Below are positions 8,210 to 15,450 of a stretch of 28,949 nucleotides of DNA, in pieces. The notes under the pieces are model-generated. The model worked only from the letters and a program-made list of their open reading frames with translations, was not told where the DNA came from and ran no database searches. The stretch comes from a virus. Position numbers and translations under genes: made by a program. Positions within the stretch are counted from its first letter, which is position 1; the number at the start of each line of letters is the position of its first letter. The DNA lies in IMG/VR virus record IMGVR_UViG_3300038566_000268, positions 1 to 28,949 of that record. One strand, 5' to 3'.

Positions 8210-10191
8210 GAAGTGTTCTCCGGTCGATGGAACCGTTGATAATCTCTAATGACTTCGGGGCTTTTCACTTCATTCGGAATCGCAACCGCCCATGTCTGAC
8301 CCAAGGCTCTACCGAACAAACTACACGCATCCGCCTTATGGTCTTTCTGACTCTTTGGGAATCTGACGAGTTCGTTAATCAGATCAAGATTCCACGGCGC
8401 ACTTAAAAGTCTCAATCCACGCTGTTTTACTAGCCCGTGAAAAGACTGCATCCGGGAAGGCTTATTCCCTATAGGGGGCAGCCATTCCATCGCAATGTAA
8501 CGTGAAGACCCGTTAGACGCTCTCTCAGCCATTCTCTGGTTCAAAAAAGGCTCTACCGATCTCCTTATTTGTCCCGACTCACCCACCCAGTAAAAAGCCG
8601 GATGATCCCTTGCTAAATCTAGTCCGGCATCAATCCACACATCCGATGCCGTTTGACCACTCCACCAATCAATCACCCAAGGATTACCAAAAGCATCCAC
8701 CCCAAACACACCATGCTCTGTCCAGTCCTTACCCCCATCCAGTGCGGTTTGAACCGCGAAGTCTGAACAGATATACAAATTGAGGTTCGGCGCCTCTTGC
8801 TCAATCAAAAAATCATCACGGGAGAAAAACGCATCCTCTTTCGGCACCGGATCGAGCAACATCTGTGTGGCAAAGGTAAATGGCCCCATGTCCCGAATCT
8901 TCTGCGCCAAAAATTCGTCACTCATAAAGACCGGCTTACCCATCGCCGTTCCATCATCAGTCGCCGGGTAAATTCGAGGATTCGCCGTCTTCCTCTCTCT
9001 CAACACCTGATAGGTGTCCTGATCATCATAAATCGTCCCCACAAATCTTCGTACACCCCCATCCGTACCAAGGTTGTAAGACATCTCCACCGCCTCGGTG
9101 GTCTTCCTTATCATATCTCCCGTCGTCACACTCTTGATCGTCACCACATCATCGTAGATCAGAATATTGAAATGCTTCCCCGTCGGTTGTCCATCAACCA
9201 ACCCCCATGCCTCAACACTAGACTCCCTCGGATTCCCCTCCCGCTTAAACACGATCCCGTCATCCTCAGACCACTTCGGACTCTCCTTCTTCGGATCAAG
9301 ATACAAAATATCGGGAAATAACTCCTTCAACAGATCATTGTTCTCAAACTCACGCATGATCTGTCTGAGAAAATCCTTCGCCAACGGCCTCGACTGACTA
9401 AAGATCGCAATCCTCGGCTCATCAAAGATTTTGGTATATTCCCGTGAATCCTGACACTCCTTAAGACAACTTTCGTTACTTTCCAATGACTTAGGTGAAT
9501 CTAGCTCCCTCTCAACCCCTGAATCACCACTTTCAGGGATATATCCCCGTGATTCTGGACACTCGGCCTCGTTAAGTGCCTGTTTACGCTTATATTCAGC
9601 ATTTGCTAATGTTCCCGCTTTCTTCCGATTAGCCCGCTCATACCTCAACTTGGCCTGCTCAAATCCATTTTTTTTATTTTTTTGAGACTGAAAATTGGTG
9701 TAGGGAGGTGTGGAGGCCATGCCATCGACATCATCAGCACCCCCCACGTCCACATACCCCCCCTGCACCCCGTCAAATCCATTCTGTGCGCCTTCCTGCG
9801 TACTCTGCTGGACTTTCTCCCCTTGGGTAGGGGGTAGGGTAGGGTCTAGGCTATTAGCGGCTGTAATGCGCTCTCTGCCGCTCTCGAAAGCCCTTAGTTC
9901 GTCCCTGCCTTCGCCATAGCCCCTTAGAATGTCCTGTATGGTCAGGGCATACGTGATGATCGTCGATTTGTAGTGCTCCCTGGCCCACAGGTCTAAGCGG
10001 TTATTCGGGTTCGCCTGGACTTCCCTTATCCTGCTGAATAACCACGGGTTCTCTACGTCCTTCCGGTTCAGCGCGTACCTCAGTAGAAAGTAAAGATCCG
10101 TCCTGCACAAGAACCGCATTTTCGCTTGTCTGTCCTGCGGATTGTTCTGTAAGTCCTGAATTACCCTCGGATAATCGCTCAATCTTAGCAT
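8194..10191 (-). CDS. Terminase large subunit with large insertion
   Basis: A 665-residue DNA-packaging motor. The ATPase domain has a deviant Walker A (WAREHYKST, 69-77) and Walker B (FNILIYDDVV, 341-350). The C-terminal RNase-H-like nuclease has acidic residues in YICSDFA (D477), WVGES (E538) and HKADACSLFG (D621). Residues about 91-257 (9421-9921) are a low-complexity, hydrophilic segment lying between TIQDIL and EPRIAIFSQSRP, which in remembered relatives are much closer together. The ATG at 10191 lies inside the upstream gene in another frame, and the N-terminal residues fit the family, so the long overlap appears real. Confidence 0.9.
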   Translation of the reverse strand: MLRLSDYPRVIQDLQNNPQDRQAKMRFLCRTDLYFLLRYALNRKDVENPWLFSRIREVQANPNNRLDLWAREHYKSTIITYALTIQDILRGYGEGRDELRAFESGRERITAANSLDPTLPPTQGEKVQQSTQEGAQNGFDGVQGGYVDVGGADDVDGMASTPPYTNFQSQKNKKNGFEQAKLRYERANRKKAGTLANAEYKRKQALNEAECPESRGYIPESGDSGVERELDSPKSLESNESCLKECQDSREYTKIFDEPRIAIFSQSRPLAKDFLRQIMREFENNDLLKELFPDILYLDPKKESPKWSEDDGIVFKREGNPRESSVEAWGLVDGQPTGKHFNILIYDDVVTIKSVTTGDMIRKTTEAVEMSYNLGTDGGVRRFVGTIYDDQDTYQVLRERKTANPRIYPATDDGTAMGKPVFMSDEFLAQKIRDMGPFTFATQMLLDPVPKEDAFFSRDDFLIEQEAPNLNLYICSDFAVQTALDGGKDWTEHGVFGVDAFGNPWVIDWWSGQTASDVWIDAGLDLARDHPAFYWVGESGQIRRSVEPFLNQRMAERASNGSSRYIAMEWLPPIGNKPSRMQSFHGLVKQRGLRLLSAPWNLDLINELVRFPKSQKDHKADACSLFGRALGQTWAVAIPNEVKSPEVIRDYQRFHRPENTSWKVV

Positions 10192-10456
10192 TTGCGCCTG
10201 CCTGAAAGCCGTTTAACCACTGGCTAAGGCTGTCTGTCTGTGCCTGACCTATCTTAACCGTGTGGTCGTGTTTTGTGTGCTTTTCCTTAACCGTGAACTT
10301 ACTGACCTTATCAAGTACGGCCAATATTCCATGCTCATCTATTGCCTCTGACAACAGTACCGGAAACGGTCTTCCTGACTTATCCTGAATCTCTAATGCA
10401 CGTAGAAATGCACCTCTAACCATTGGGGCTATATCATGCTTTGCTCGCTGTCCCAT
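10001..10456 (-). CDS. Terminase small subunit-like protein
   Basis: A 151-residue protein directly upstream of terL. The N-terminus (about residues 8-60: DIAPMVRGAFLRALEIQDKS, then a stretch to KVSKFTVKEKH) resembles a conserved small phage protein that commonly precedes this terminase type. DNA-recognition by a small terminase subunit is a reasonable but unproven role. The C-terminal third is low-complexity and is encoded across the first 191 bases of terL in another frame. It is the first gene of the late block and follows a 366-bp non-coding gap. Confidence 0.65.
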   Translation of the reverse strand: MGQRAKHDIAPMVRGAFLRALEIQDKSGRPFPVLLSEAIDEHGILAVLDKVSKFTVKEKHTKHDHTVKIGQAQTDSLSQWLNGFQAGANAKIERLSEGNSGLTEQSAGQTSENAVLVQDGSLLSTEVRAEPEGRREPVVIQQDKGSPGEPE

Positions 10457-10822
10457 AACTTAGCTTCCAATGAATTGAATTGAAACGTTGTTTTCTGGCC
10501 TATGCGCGGGGACAGCGTATCTGTTTATCGTATCAATCTGGTTTATGTAAGTCATAGAAAACCTTATAACTGTTTTGTAAAGTTGTCGGCTTGCCTTACA
10601 AAGAGCAAATCACTGTAAGTGACTGTATTGCAATTATAAGTCATTTCCTTGACGTCGCAATACCTTACACTTTTGTTTTAGACTGCATCTAATCTACGCA
10701 AATCATAAATATACATAATATTCTGTTGAGTTTAATCAACTAGTTACAGTCTTGTTTCAGATGTTGGCACGCGGGTTGCTTTGTATTGACTGAAATCAAC
10801 ACAACAGAAAGAGGGTGACGAT
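10457..10822. promoter_or_regulatory. Divergent intergenic control region
   Basis: A 366-bp AT-rich gap between the minus-strand late block and the plus-strand small-gene operon. It holds two related palindromes of the form TTGA-N6-TCAAC, at 10725-10740 and 10785-10800, exactly 60 bp apart and matching at 12 of 16 positions. A 7-bp inverted repeat TTTGTAA...TTACAAA lies at 10574-10602. CCTTACA recurs near 10594 and 10670. No promoter close to consensus was found on either strand, so an activator or a phage-specific factor may be needed. Confidence 0.5.
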
Positions 10823-11023
10823 ATGGACATTATAGCAACAACTCGGAAAATCAAGGTTCAAGGCACTACCTGCTACCTTCCAGCATTGTGGGTGAAGGAC
10901 TCAGACTTTAAGTATACCTATGTATCACGAAGCGATCCGCTGGTTTTCAATGCGGATGCCTTAAAATACGCGGTTATTTGGCGCGACGAATGCCTTGACC
11001 GCGGGTATATCACGCACTTCTAA
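10823..11023 (+). CDS. Hypothetical early protein
   Basis: A 66-residue protein, first gene of the plus-strand operon, behind AGAGGGTGA. It is a small mixed alpha/beta sequence (TCYLPALWVKDSDFKYTYVSR) without recognised motif. No membrane segment. Confidence 0.6.
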   Translation: MDIIATTRKIKVQGTTCYLPALWVKDSDFKYTYVSRSDPLVFNADALKYAVIWRDECLDRGYITHF

Positions 11024-11066
11024 CCACTACCGGCCACGGACGGCCACTAACCTAGAGGGTTAAACA

Positions 11067-11606
11067 ATGAATACACAAGCTAAGATAAGTGGCTACGATC
11101 AACAGGCGATTGATTTTCTGGACTCCACCGGAACGGAGTTTAAAATCGAATACCTGTATACGGGTAAATACTTCCCGGACGATACTGAAAAGCGGGATAT
11201 TTACCAGTTCACGCTAACTAATGCCCGTGGTTCCTATTCTGACAAGTTTGGCGATTCGATCCAGAATACCGAAGATCGAGCATTTATGATGCAAGGCCGG
11301 TGCAACTATAAAGAAGATTACAGCCGCGCAAAACGGGTAGGGATTCGGGTATCAGGTGCCGGTACTTTTGTACCCTACAGAGGGAAACGACTTCCTAAAC
11401 CTTCTGCCTATAGTATTCTGGCTTGTCTGGATACTTATGTGCCGGATACCTTCAAGGAGTTCTGCGAAGAGTACGGCTATAACGAAAAGCCGCTTTCCGA
11501 GCATGACACCGTTATGCGCACATTCCTTGCTGTCCGTGAACAGTTAGAAGGTCTGCGCCGTATTTTTACCGCTGATCAACTGGAACAGTTAGCGGAAATT
11601 CAGTGA
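11067..11606 (+). CDS. Conserved hypothetical phage protein
   Basis: A 179-residue soluble protein. The central stretch (AIDFLDSTGTEFKIEYLY, KRDIYQFTLTNARGSYSDKFGDS, about 14-65) recalls a conserved phage early-gene family of unknown function. The C-terminal half is helical. The ribosome site is GAGGGTTAA, a form repeated before several genes of this operon. The next gene starts within its stop codon. Confidence 0.75.
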   Translation: MNTQAKISGYDQQAIDFLDSTGTEFKIEYLYTGKYFPDDTEKRDIYQFTLTNARGSYSDKFGDSIQNTEDRAFMMQGRCNYKEDYSRAKRVGIRVSGAGTFVPYRGKRLPKPSAYSILACLDTYVPDTFKEFCEEYGYNEKPLSEHDTVMRTFLAVREQLEGLRRIFTADQLEQLAEIQ

Positions 11607-11734
11607 TGACTAAATACTACTCAGGCACCCGGCTAATAATGATCAGTTACTCGTTAGATCGTTCCGTTAAACCGCTGCAAACCCTGGTGGCCGCTGTTGT
11701 ACTGGCCGTCTCGTTGTTTGTGGCTTTCAATTAG
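11606..11734 (+). CDS. Small membrane protein (42 aa)
   Basis: This short gene starts at the TGATG junction with the preceding stop. One hydrophobic helix (TLVAAVVLAVSLFVAF) fills the C-terminal half after a polar N-terminus containing YSLDRSVKP. Its TAG stop forms part of the AGAGGG ribosome site of the next gene, so the two are tightly coupled. Single-pass inner-membrane peptide; role unknown. Confidence 0.6.
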   Translation: MTKYYSGTRLIMISYSLDRSVKPLQTLVAAVVLAVSLFVAFN

Positions 11735-11746
11735 AGGGTTAAGATT

Positions 11747-11935
11747 ATGAGAAAACAATACGACGAAATATACAATTCAATGGTCAATGGTCAGCGCAAG
11801 CAGGCAATTGACCAAGCTGAAGAAATGGGCCTAGACGAAGTCCCTGAATTTCTGGACTATCTTACTAATGATCTTGACCGACCTGAAATGGCAATAGATT
11901 TTGCCAAATCTTATTTCAGGATTAAAGCCCGATGA
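11747..11935 (+). CDS. Small acidic hypothetical protein
   Basis: A 62-residue acidic, helical protein behind AGAGGGTTAAG, overlapping the next gene by ATGA. The sequence QAIDQAEEMGLDEVPEFLDYL gives no recognised family. Confidence 0.65.
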   Translation: MRKQYDEIYNSMVNGQRKQAIDQAEEMGLDEVPEFLDYLTNDLDRPEMAIDFAKSYFRIKAR

Positions 11936-12117
11936 CTAAAACCGAAACACTCCGGGCTATCCGTGAAGAAACCGGGCTAACTACCAGTGAGATAGCGGAT
12001 ATGCTCGGTGTCTCATGCAATACCGTAAGGATTTGGGTATCGAACTGTAATAGACCTTACGGGGATATTCCAGACCATAAGTTACAACTTCTTAAATTAC
12101 TGATTAAAGAGGGTTGA
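11932..12117 (+). CDS. Small HTH DNA-binding protein
   Basis: A 61-residue protein that is almost entirely one helix-turn-helix (about 6-45: LRAIREETGLTTSEIADMLG, VSCNTVRIWVSN), of the Cro/CI or YdaS-like type. It probably acts as a transcription regulator of the phage. It is coupled by ATGA to the gene before it. Candidate targets are the palindromes upstream of the operon at 10725-10800. Confidence 0.75.
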   Translation: MTKTETLRAIREETGLTTSEIADMLGVSCNTVRIWVSNCNRPYGDIPDHKLQLLKLLIKEG

Positions 12118-12119
12118 TT

Positions 12120-12305
12120 ATGAAATACGAAACAGCATGTAATAAAGCACGTCAAATGGCCCGCAAATCTAAAGACTTTGCTTATGTGGTCTATGACTGC
12201 GACGAGACCGAATATCAGCTGGCGACAGAATATGATATGGATACATTCTTTTTTGCCTGCACTCCAATTATCGCTTTTGACCCGTATGGCGACGTGGCTG
12301 ATTAA
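12120..12305 (+). CDS. Small hypothetical protein
   Basis: A 61-residue protein. ATG 12120 is used because GAGGG lies 6 bases upstream; an upstream TTG is in frame. The sequence KSKDFAYVVYDCDETEYQLATEYDMD looks like a small alpha/beta fold. No family recognised. Confidence 0.6.
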   Translation: MKYETACNKARQMARKSKDFAYVVYDCDETEYQLATEYDMDTFFFACTPIIAFDPYGDVAD

Positions 12306-12306
12306 A

Positions 12307-12519
12307 ATGATTACATCAACTGAGTCTCTAATCGCTATGGAAAAGGCTATACTTGATAGATACGGCAAAGAGTACACCGGATCAGAATTAGCCGCTTTTG
12401 TGGCAGAAAGGACAAAAAAGTATTTTTTACAAGAAGTTGTACGCTTTATCAGGGATCGAGAGAACTTAACACGCGGCGAAATCGCCAACGCGATTGAATC
12501 GTACTTTTTTGAACAATAA
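12307..12519 (+). CDS. Small helical hypothetical protein
   Basis: A 70-residue helical protein starting 2 bases after the previous stop, in a different frame from that gene. ATG 12307 has no clear ribosome site, so coupling by re-initiation is likely. It is the last gene before the strong terminator. No family recognised. Confidence 0.6.
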   Translation: MITSTESLIAMEKAILDRYGKEYTGSELAAFVAERTKKYFLQEVVRFIRDRENLTRGEIANAIESYFFEQ

Positions 12520-12562
12520 GCATCCAATTATGCTAGATAAAATTGCACTCTAACGGACTTTA

Positions 12563-12608
12563 AACCCCTTACCCTATACCTACCCATAGGGTTAGGGGTT
12601 TTCTTTTG
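12563..12608 (+). terminator. Rho-independent terminator
   Basis: Arms 12563-12577 and 12586-12600 pair at 14 of 15 positions (AACCCC and ACCCTAT with their complements) around an 8-base loop, followed by TTTTCTTTTG. It ends the plus-strand operon. On the minus strand the downstream run is only three T, so it is weaker in that direction. Confidence 0.9.
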
Positions 12609-12617
12609 TTTACCGTC

Positions 12618-12776
12618 TTACTGCGCCCTAGGCTCGATCAGATACACTCCACCTTCCTCGTCTATCTCATACCTTCCGTAGTAAATCTCCCAGCCCTCAA
12701 GGTCATCCATGTAGTCTGATGCCTGATTCACTGCTTCCTGCTGCTTGGGGGATAGGTCGCTATAGGTGAGAAGCAT
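12618..12776 (-). CDS. Small hypothetical protein (52 aa)
   Basis: The protein reads MLLTYSDLSPKQQEAVNQ and continues with an acidic GWEIYYGRYEIDEEGGVYL segment. ATG 12776 is preferred because AAGGGGA precedes it; an upstream TTG is in frame. It stands alone on the minus strand behind the sigma70-like promoter at 12985-13013. No family recognised. Confidence 0.6.
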   Translation of the reverse strand: MLLTYSDLSPKQQEAVNQASDYMDDLEGWEIYYGRYEIDEEGGVYLIEPRAQ

Positions 12777-12915
12777 TAAAGTTTCCCCTTCTCTGGCCGA
12801 TAACAGGGCATGGACTATCAAAAAATACTTGAATTACATAGAGCCAGGTTTCTGGCGATTCGGGCTGATTACATACGATTCAGAATTGCGTGGTTGAATC
12901 GGGGATATGAATAGG

Positions 12916-12948
12916 GGCTAATCACAGTCGCTGCGACGTAAATTAGCC
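12916..12948. repeat. 33-bp imperfect dyad
   Basis: GGCTAAT...ATTAGCC outer arms (7 bp) surround an inner GTCGC-T-GCGAC palindrome; arms match at 12 of 16. It lies in the leader of the 12618-12776 transcript and could be an operator or an RNA structure. Confidence 0.5.
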
Positions 12949-12984
12949 TCACCCAGAGGACTAAACCTGTGACTAGCAAGGGAA

Positions 12985-13013
12985 AGTATAGCAAAGTTAG
13001 AGGCGACTCTAAA
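12985..13013 (-). promoter_or_regulatory. Sigma70-like promoter with embedded palindrome
   Basis: On the minus strand, TTTAGA, a 17-base spacer and TATACT. A perfect palindrome TTAGAG-GCGA-CTCTAA (12998-13013) covers the -35 box and part of the spacer, well placed for a repressor. The start would be near 12978, about 200 bases upstream of the small gene at 12776. Confidence 0.65.
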
Positions 13014-13306
13014 ATTATTGCTTACCCTAAAACTTTTTTCAGGGAATACCCGTCACCCGTATGCCGCCCCCATAGCTACTGGGTAGTGCTGGCATGATCG
13101 GGTCTGTATATCAGCTATCCGTAACGTGGATCAGACGCCGCCCCTCCGGATAACCGGAAACAATGGGTTTGGCAAAAGCTGTTTATCGCATCAGGCCGAT
13201 TCTATTTCCCTGACGCATCGACTGGGTGATGGTCGCAGACTTACGCATTTCATGTTCCCGACCGGCTGCGCGAGACCGTCATAGCATACGCTGGGAGTGC
13301 GTGGAA

Positions 13307-13343
13307 TAAAAAAGCCCAATTGACGCTTGGCGACTACTGGGCT
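13307..13343 (-). terminator. Terminator of the leader RNA
   Basis: On the minus strand, AGCCCA and TGGGCT (6 bp, 13313-13343) enclose a loop of 19 bases with a small inner CGC/GCG pairing, followed by TTTTTTATT. Confidence 0.7.
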
Positions 13344-13560
13344 AAGGGCCGGATTTTCACCGGCAGAGGGTTGCAGGCTAGGTGCCTGCGGGGGATTCAT
13401 GCGGCTTCCGTGATTAGCTCACAGTGCCGACAGCAGGGGCAAAGCAAAAACAGCCGCCCGTTCGAGCATACAACTCGCATGAGCGATGTACATTGGCTGC
13501 ATTGTATGTCCATGATTCTGAAAGCATTTCTTTCCCTTTGGGGGTCTGAATTACACACTA
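13307..13560 (-). ncRNA. Structured leader RNA (pR'-leader or C4/CI-like candidate)
   Basis: Transcription from the promoter at 13567-13595 would give a roughly 250-nt RNA. Its 3' part has three hairpins in a row: GCAGGC/GCCTGC (13373-13389, 5-nt loop), GCCGG/CCGGC (13348-13364, 7-nt loop) and the terminator hairpin. A 69-residue frame starting at 13400 crosses the hairpins and reads NPALSPVVAKRQLGFF and CYDGLAQPVGN. From memory such peptides recur near prophage C4-type antisense RNAs, so conservation may reflect RNA and not protein. The alternative is a lambda 6S/pR'-like leader, since a possible Q-like gene lies directly upstream. No longer open gene is convincing in 12822-13560. Confidence 0.5.
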
Positions 13561-13566
13561 GCTGAA

Positions 13567-13595
13567 AGGATAGAAAATAAACCCCCTATTGTCAA
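13567..13595 (-). promoter_or_regulatory. Strong sigma70 promoter
   Basis: On the minus strand, consensus TTGACA, a 17-base spacer and TATCCT. It begins immediately after the stop region of the gene at 13600-13941 and fires into the structured leader RNA. This is the best -35 box of the minus strand. Confidence 0.75.
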
Positions 13596-13599
13596 GCAA

Positions 13600-13941
13600 T
13601 TAAGGGAATAATCGCTTAGATACCATACGGATAAAGTGTTCGCGAGCTTTGGGTGTAACTTTCACAAATAAGGGATTGTCGGGCTTCCAAAGATAGTAGG
13701 ATTTTATATTTCTTTGAACTATGGGTGATTGTGCGTCTATCGCGTATTGGGTTCGGACAATATCCGGCGGGGTCATGGTTTCCGGTATTAATGGGCCTGC
13801 ATTGCCAGAGTGTGAAGCAAAGTAATTGACAATCTTTGCCCCTAACACACTAGACTCCGTGATGTAGTGCTCCCAGGATGCCCATGTATTCAAAAATTCA
13901 TGGGTTTTCCGGTGCTTTGGATTGGAAAATGGCCTACTCAC
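13600..13941 (-). CDS. Possible Q-like late antiterminator
   Basis: A 113-residue protein. GTG 13941 is preferred because it overlaps the previous stop as GTGA, the coupling style of this operon; a TTG at 13953 is in frame. The layout (EFLNTWASWEHYITES, a gap, VRTQYAIDAQSPIVQRNIKSYYLW, then basic REHFIRMVSKRLF) recalls the overall pattern of phage Q-type antiterminators, without convincing identity. The position supports this: a strong promoter, a short leader and a terminator follow directly, as in lambda Q-pR'-tR'. It could equally be an unrelated conserved protein. Confidence 0.5.
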   Translation of the reverse strand: MSRPFSNPKHRKTHEFLNTWASWEHYITESSVLGAKIVNYFASHSGNAGPLIPETMTPPDIVRTQYAIDAQSPIVQRNIKSYYLWKPDNPLFVKVTPKAREHFIRMVSKRLFP

Positions 13942-14195
13942 TTCGACCGCCAAGGTATGTATTCATCTGAACAGTGCCAGAACTTACACCAGCCACCAGA
14001 ATGATGGGTATGGCCTTCCATGCAAGTATAAACTCCGGCTATCCCTGTTCCACGTGAAACACAAGCACTACAGCCGCGTTTCTCCCGTATTTCCTTTAAG
14101 ACACCCTTCCGGCGCTGTCTTTCCTGCTCACGTTCCAGGTCAGTGACTGCCCCTTGATCGGGGGGACGGTAGAAACTTGATGGGTAGGCTGTCAT
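13938..14195 (-). CDS. Cys/His-rich small protein
   Basis: An 85-residue protein with a basic middle (DLEREQERQRRK, REKR) and a C-terminal Cys/His cluster (CSAC, TCMEGHTHH, WCKFWHC) that probably binds zinc. It overlaps both neighbours by ATGA/GTGA. A nucleic-acid-binding role near NinG is plausible; no family recognised. Confidence 0.6.
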   Translation of the reverse strand: MTAYPSSFYRPPDQGAVTDLEREQERQRRKGVLKEIREKRGCSACVSRGTGIAGVYTCMEGHTHHSGGWCKFWHCSDEYIPWRSK

Positions 14196-14386
14196 TCGCT
14201 TGGGAAATGGTCTTGTAAAAACTCAACCAAAGTATCGCCCGTCATCATAAGGATTCCATTCTCAACACCGAGATTATTGAATACCTTGGTATCAGATAGA
14301 CTTTCCATTAGTCCGTGTTCGCTCTTCTTTTTTACAATAAACCCGTTATTTACTTTTATGATTACGATTGCATCATTCTGATTCAT
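14192..14386 (-). CDS. Small hypothetical protein
   Basis: A 64-residue protein, ATGA-coupled to ninG. The N-terminus AIVIIKVNNGFIVKKKSE looks like a beta hairpin and the C-terminus is acidic. No motif recognised. Confidence 0.6.
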   Translation of the reverse strand: MNQNDAIVIIKVNNGFIVKKKSEHGLMESLSDTKVFNNLGVENGILMMTGDTLVEFLQDHFPSE

Positions 14387-14934
14387 TTCAACTCCTTGGT
14401 CAGTTGCTTGTAATAGGCTTTAATTTCCTTTATTTCTTCAATAGTTAGCTTCTGTGGCTGATGATCTTTACGCTCTAGAAATTCAACCGATTCAGTACCG
14501 AGTAATCTTACGAGGTTTATCCGATATTCCGAAATATTTCCGGATAAGTGCGTATTACAAGGCTGACATTGTTTATGGCAGTTCCAGGGATGGAATCTTA
14601 ACTCTGGTGCTGCTTTTGTTGTTCTGTAGTGACCTGCATGATATTGCCCGGTATGGTGTCTGCCGCATGAAATACACGGCCTGCCCTTGTCTCTCTCCCT
14701 GATGTACGCATTAAACGCTGTCTGCGCTTCTCTCAGATGATCTGAGCGCGTTTTTAGCTTCTCCCTCCCTTCCCTAAGCCTGTGTCGTTTCGCCTTCTCT
14801 ACGACCTGTGCGCGCTTCTCACGGGATAAAACTAATGCACACTTCCAGTCACAAACCTTCTGCATGGTCTGGAAAGGGGTGAATTCCTTTTCACATACCT
14901 TGCAGACTTTAACCTTCACCGGCTTATACTCCAC
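14383..14934 (-). CDS. ninG: NinG recombination protein
   Basis: A 183-residue homologue of lambda NinG (Rap), which acts on recombination intermediates and promotes Red-type recombination. An N-terminal zinc cluster (C11, C14, C28, C32 in CKVCEKEF and VCDWKCA) is followed by a basic coiled region and the conserved core FNAYIRERDKGRPCISCGRH, GQYHAGHYRTT, LRFHPWNCHKQCQPCN and SEYR. It starts with GTG. It fits with the annealing protein at 22573-23235, although the two genes are on opposite strands. Confidence 0.9.
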   Translation of the reverse strand: MEYKPVKVKVCKVCEKEFTPFQTMQKVCDWKCALVLSREKRAQVVEKAKRHRLREGREKLKTRSDHLREAQTAFNAYIRERDKGRPCISCGRHHTGQYHAGHYRTTKAAPELRFHPWNCHKQCQPCNTHLSGNISEYRINLVRLLGTESVEFLERKDHQPQKLTIEEIKEIKAYYKQLTKELK

Positions 14935-14949
14935 TTTTCATCGCGAGGA

Positions 14950-15288
14950 TTAAAGATATTCAAATTCTATCCTATTAACCATAGAAGAAGCGGAAACTCC
15001 ATAATGGTCTACCAGCATTTGTACAAACTGTTCTGGAGTCCATGTCGGGAATCCCTCTTTGATTACATCATCTTGAGTAATAGCATCGAGCGGCTCTGCT
15101 CTGGTAGATATTATACGAACCATTGCAAGAGGTTTTATTTTTTCACCCTTCTTTAGCCCCATAGCCTTTTCAACCCCGCGAACTTCATCCCCTGGTTTGA
15201 GAAACCACCAGCCAAATCGACGAGTGACCGTTTTGGTTCGCATTTTTATCTGGTCAGTGGTCATTGCAAAACTCATATTCCGCGCCAT
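14950..15288 (-). CDS. ASCH-domain phage protein
   Basis: A 112-residue protein with the phage ASCH-type pattern: MSFAMTTDQIKMRTKTVTRR, FGWWFLKPGDEV, MGLKKGEKI, VRIISTRAEPLDAIT and a terminal IEFEYL. ASCH domains are PUA-like and are thought to bind RNA or modified nucleotides; the role in phages is not known. ATG 15288 has GGAG 7 bases upstream, so the longer in-frame extension is rejected. Confidence 0.75.
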   Translation of the reverse strand: MARNMSFAMTTDQIKMRTKTVTRRFGWWFLKPGDEVRGVEKAMGLKKGEKIKPLAMVRIISTRAEPLDAITQDDVIKEGFPTWTPEQFVQMLVDHYGVSASSMVNRIEFEYL

Positions 15289-15316
15289 ATATATCTCCAA
15301 CCGCACTTTTTACAGT

Positions 15317-15445
15317 TCACCGCATCCACCAGAACGTTACAAAAACAGTCGTGTAAAAGGCGGCAGAAACAGGTGGCCTTCTATTTGCGTCTGTACGCGA
15401 AGCCTTAAGTGTATTCAATGGCTCAAGCCAGCCTGTTTCTGCCAT
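15317..15445 (-). CDS. Possible small protein (42 aa)
   Basis: The frame begins 5 bases after the stop of the small membrane protein and reads MAETGWLEPLNTLKASRTD, ending in a hydrophobic FYTTVFVTFWWMR. No ribosome site is visible and the family is unknown. It fills the gap before the ASCH gene and may be coupled. Confidence 0.4.
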   Translation of the reverse strand: MAETGWLEPLNTLKASRTDANRRPPVSAAFYTTVFVTFWWMR

Positions 15446-15450
15446 GATCG

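Noticed and set aside
11017-11064. attC-like site between the first two plus-strand genes
   Set aside because: TTCTAAC and GTTAAAC fit the box rules, but there is no paired arm structure and the second box is explained by the operon's usual ribosome site.
12996-13002. GTTAGAG as the far partner of site B
   Set aside because: It is 3 kb away and is already explained by the promoter palindrome.
13348-13364. Cobalamin riboswitch piece (GCCGG-TGAAAAT-CCGGC)
   Set aside because: The hairpin resembles part of that riboswitch, but the other conserved segments are missing and the neighbouring genes have no link to cobalamin.
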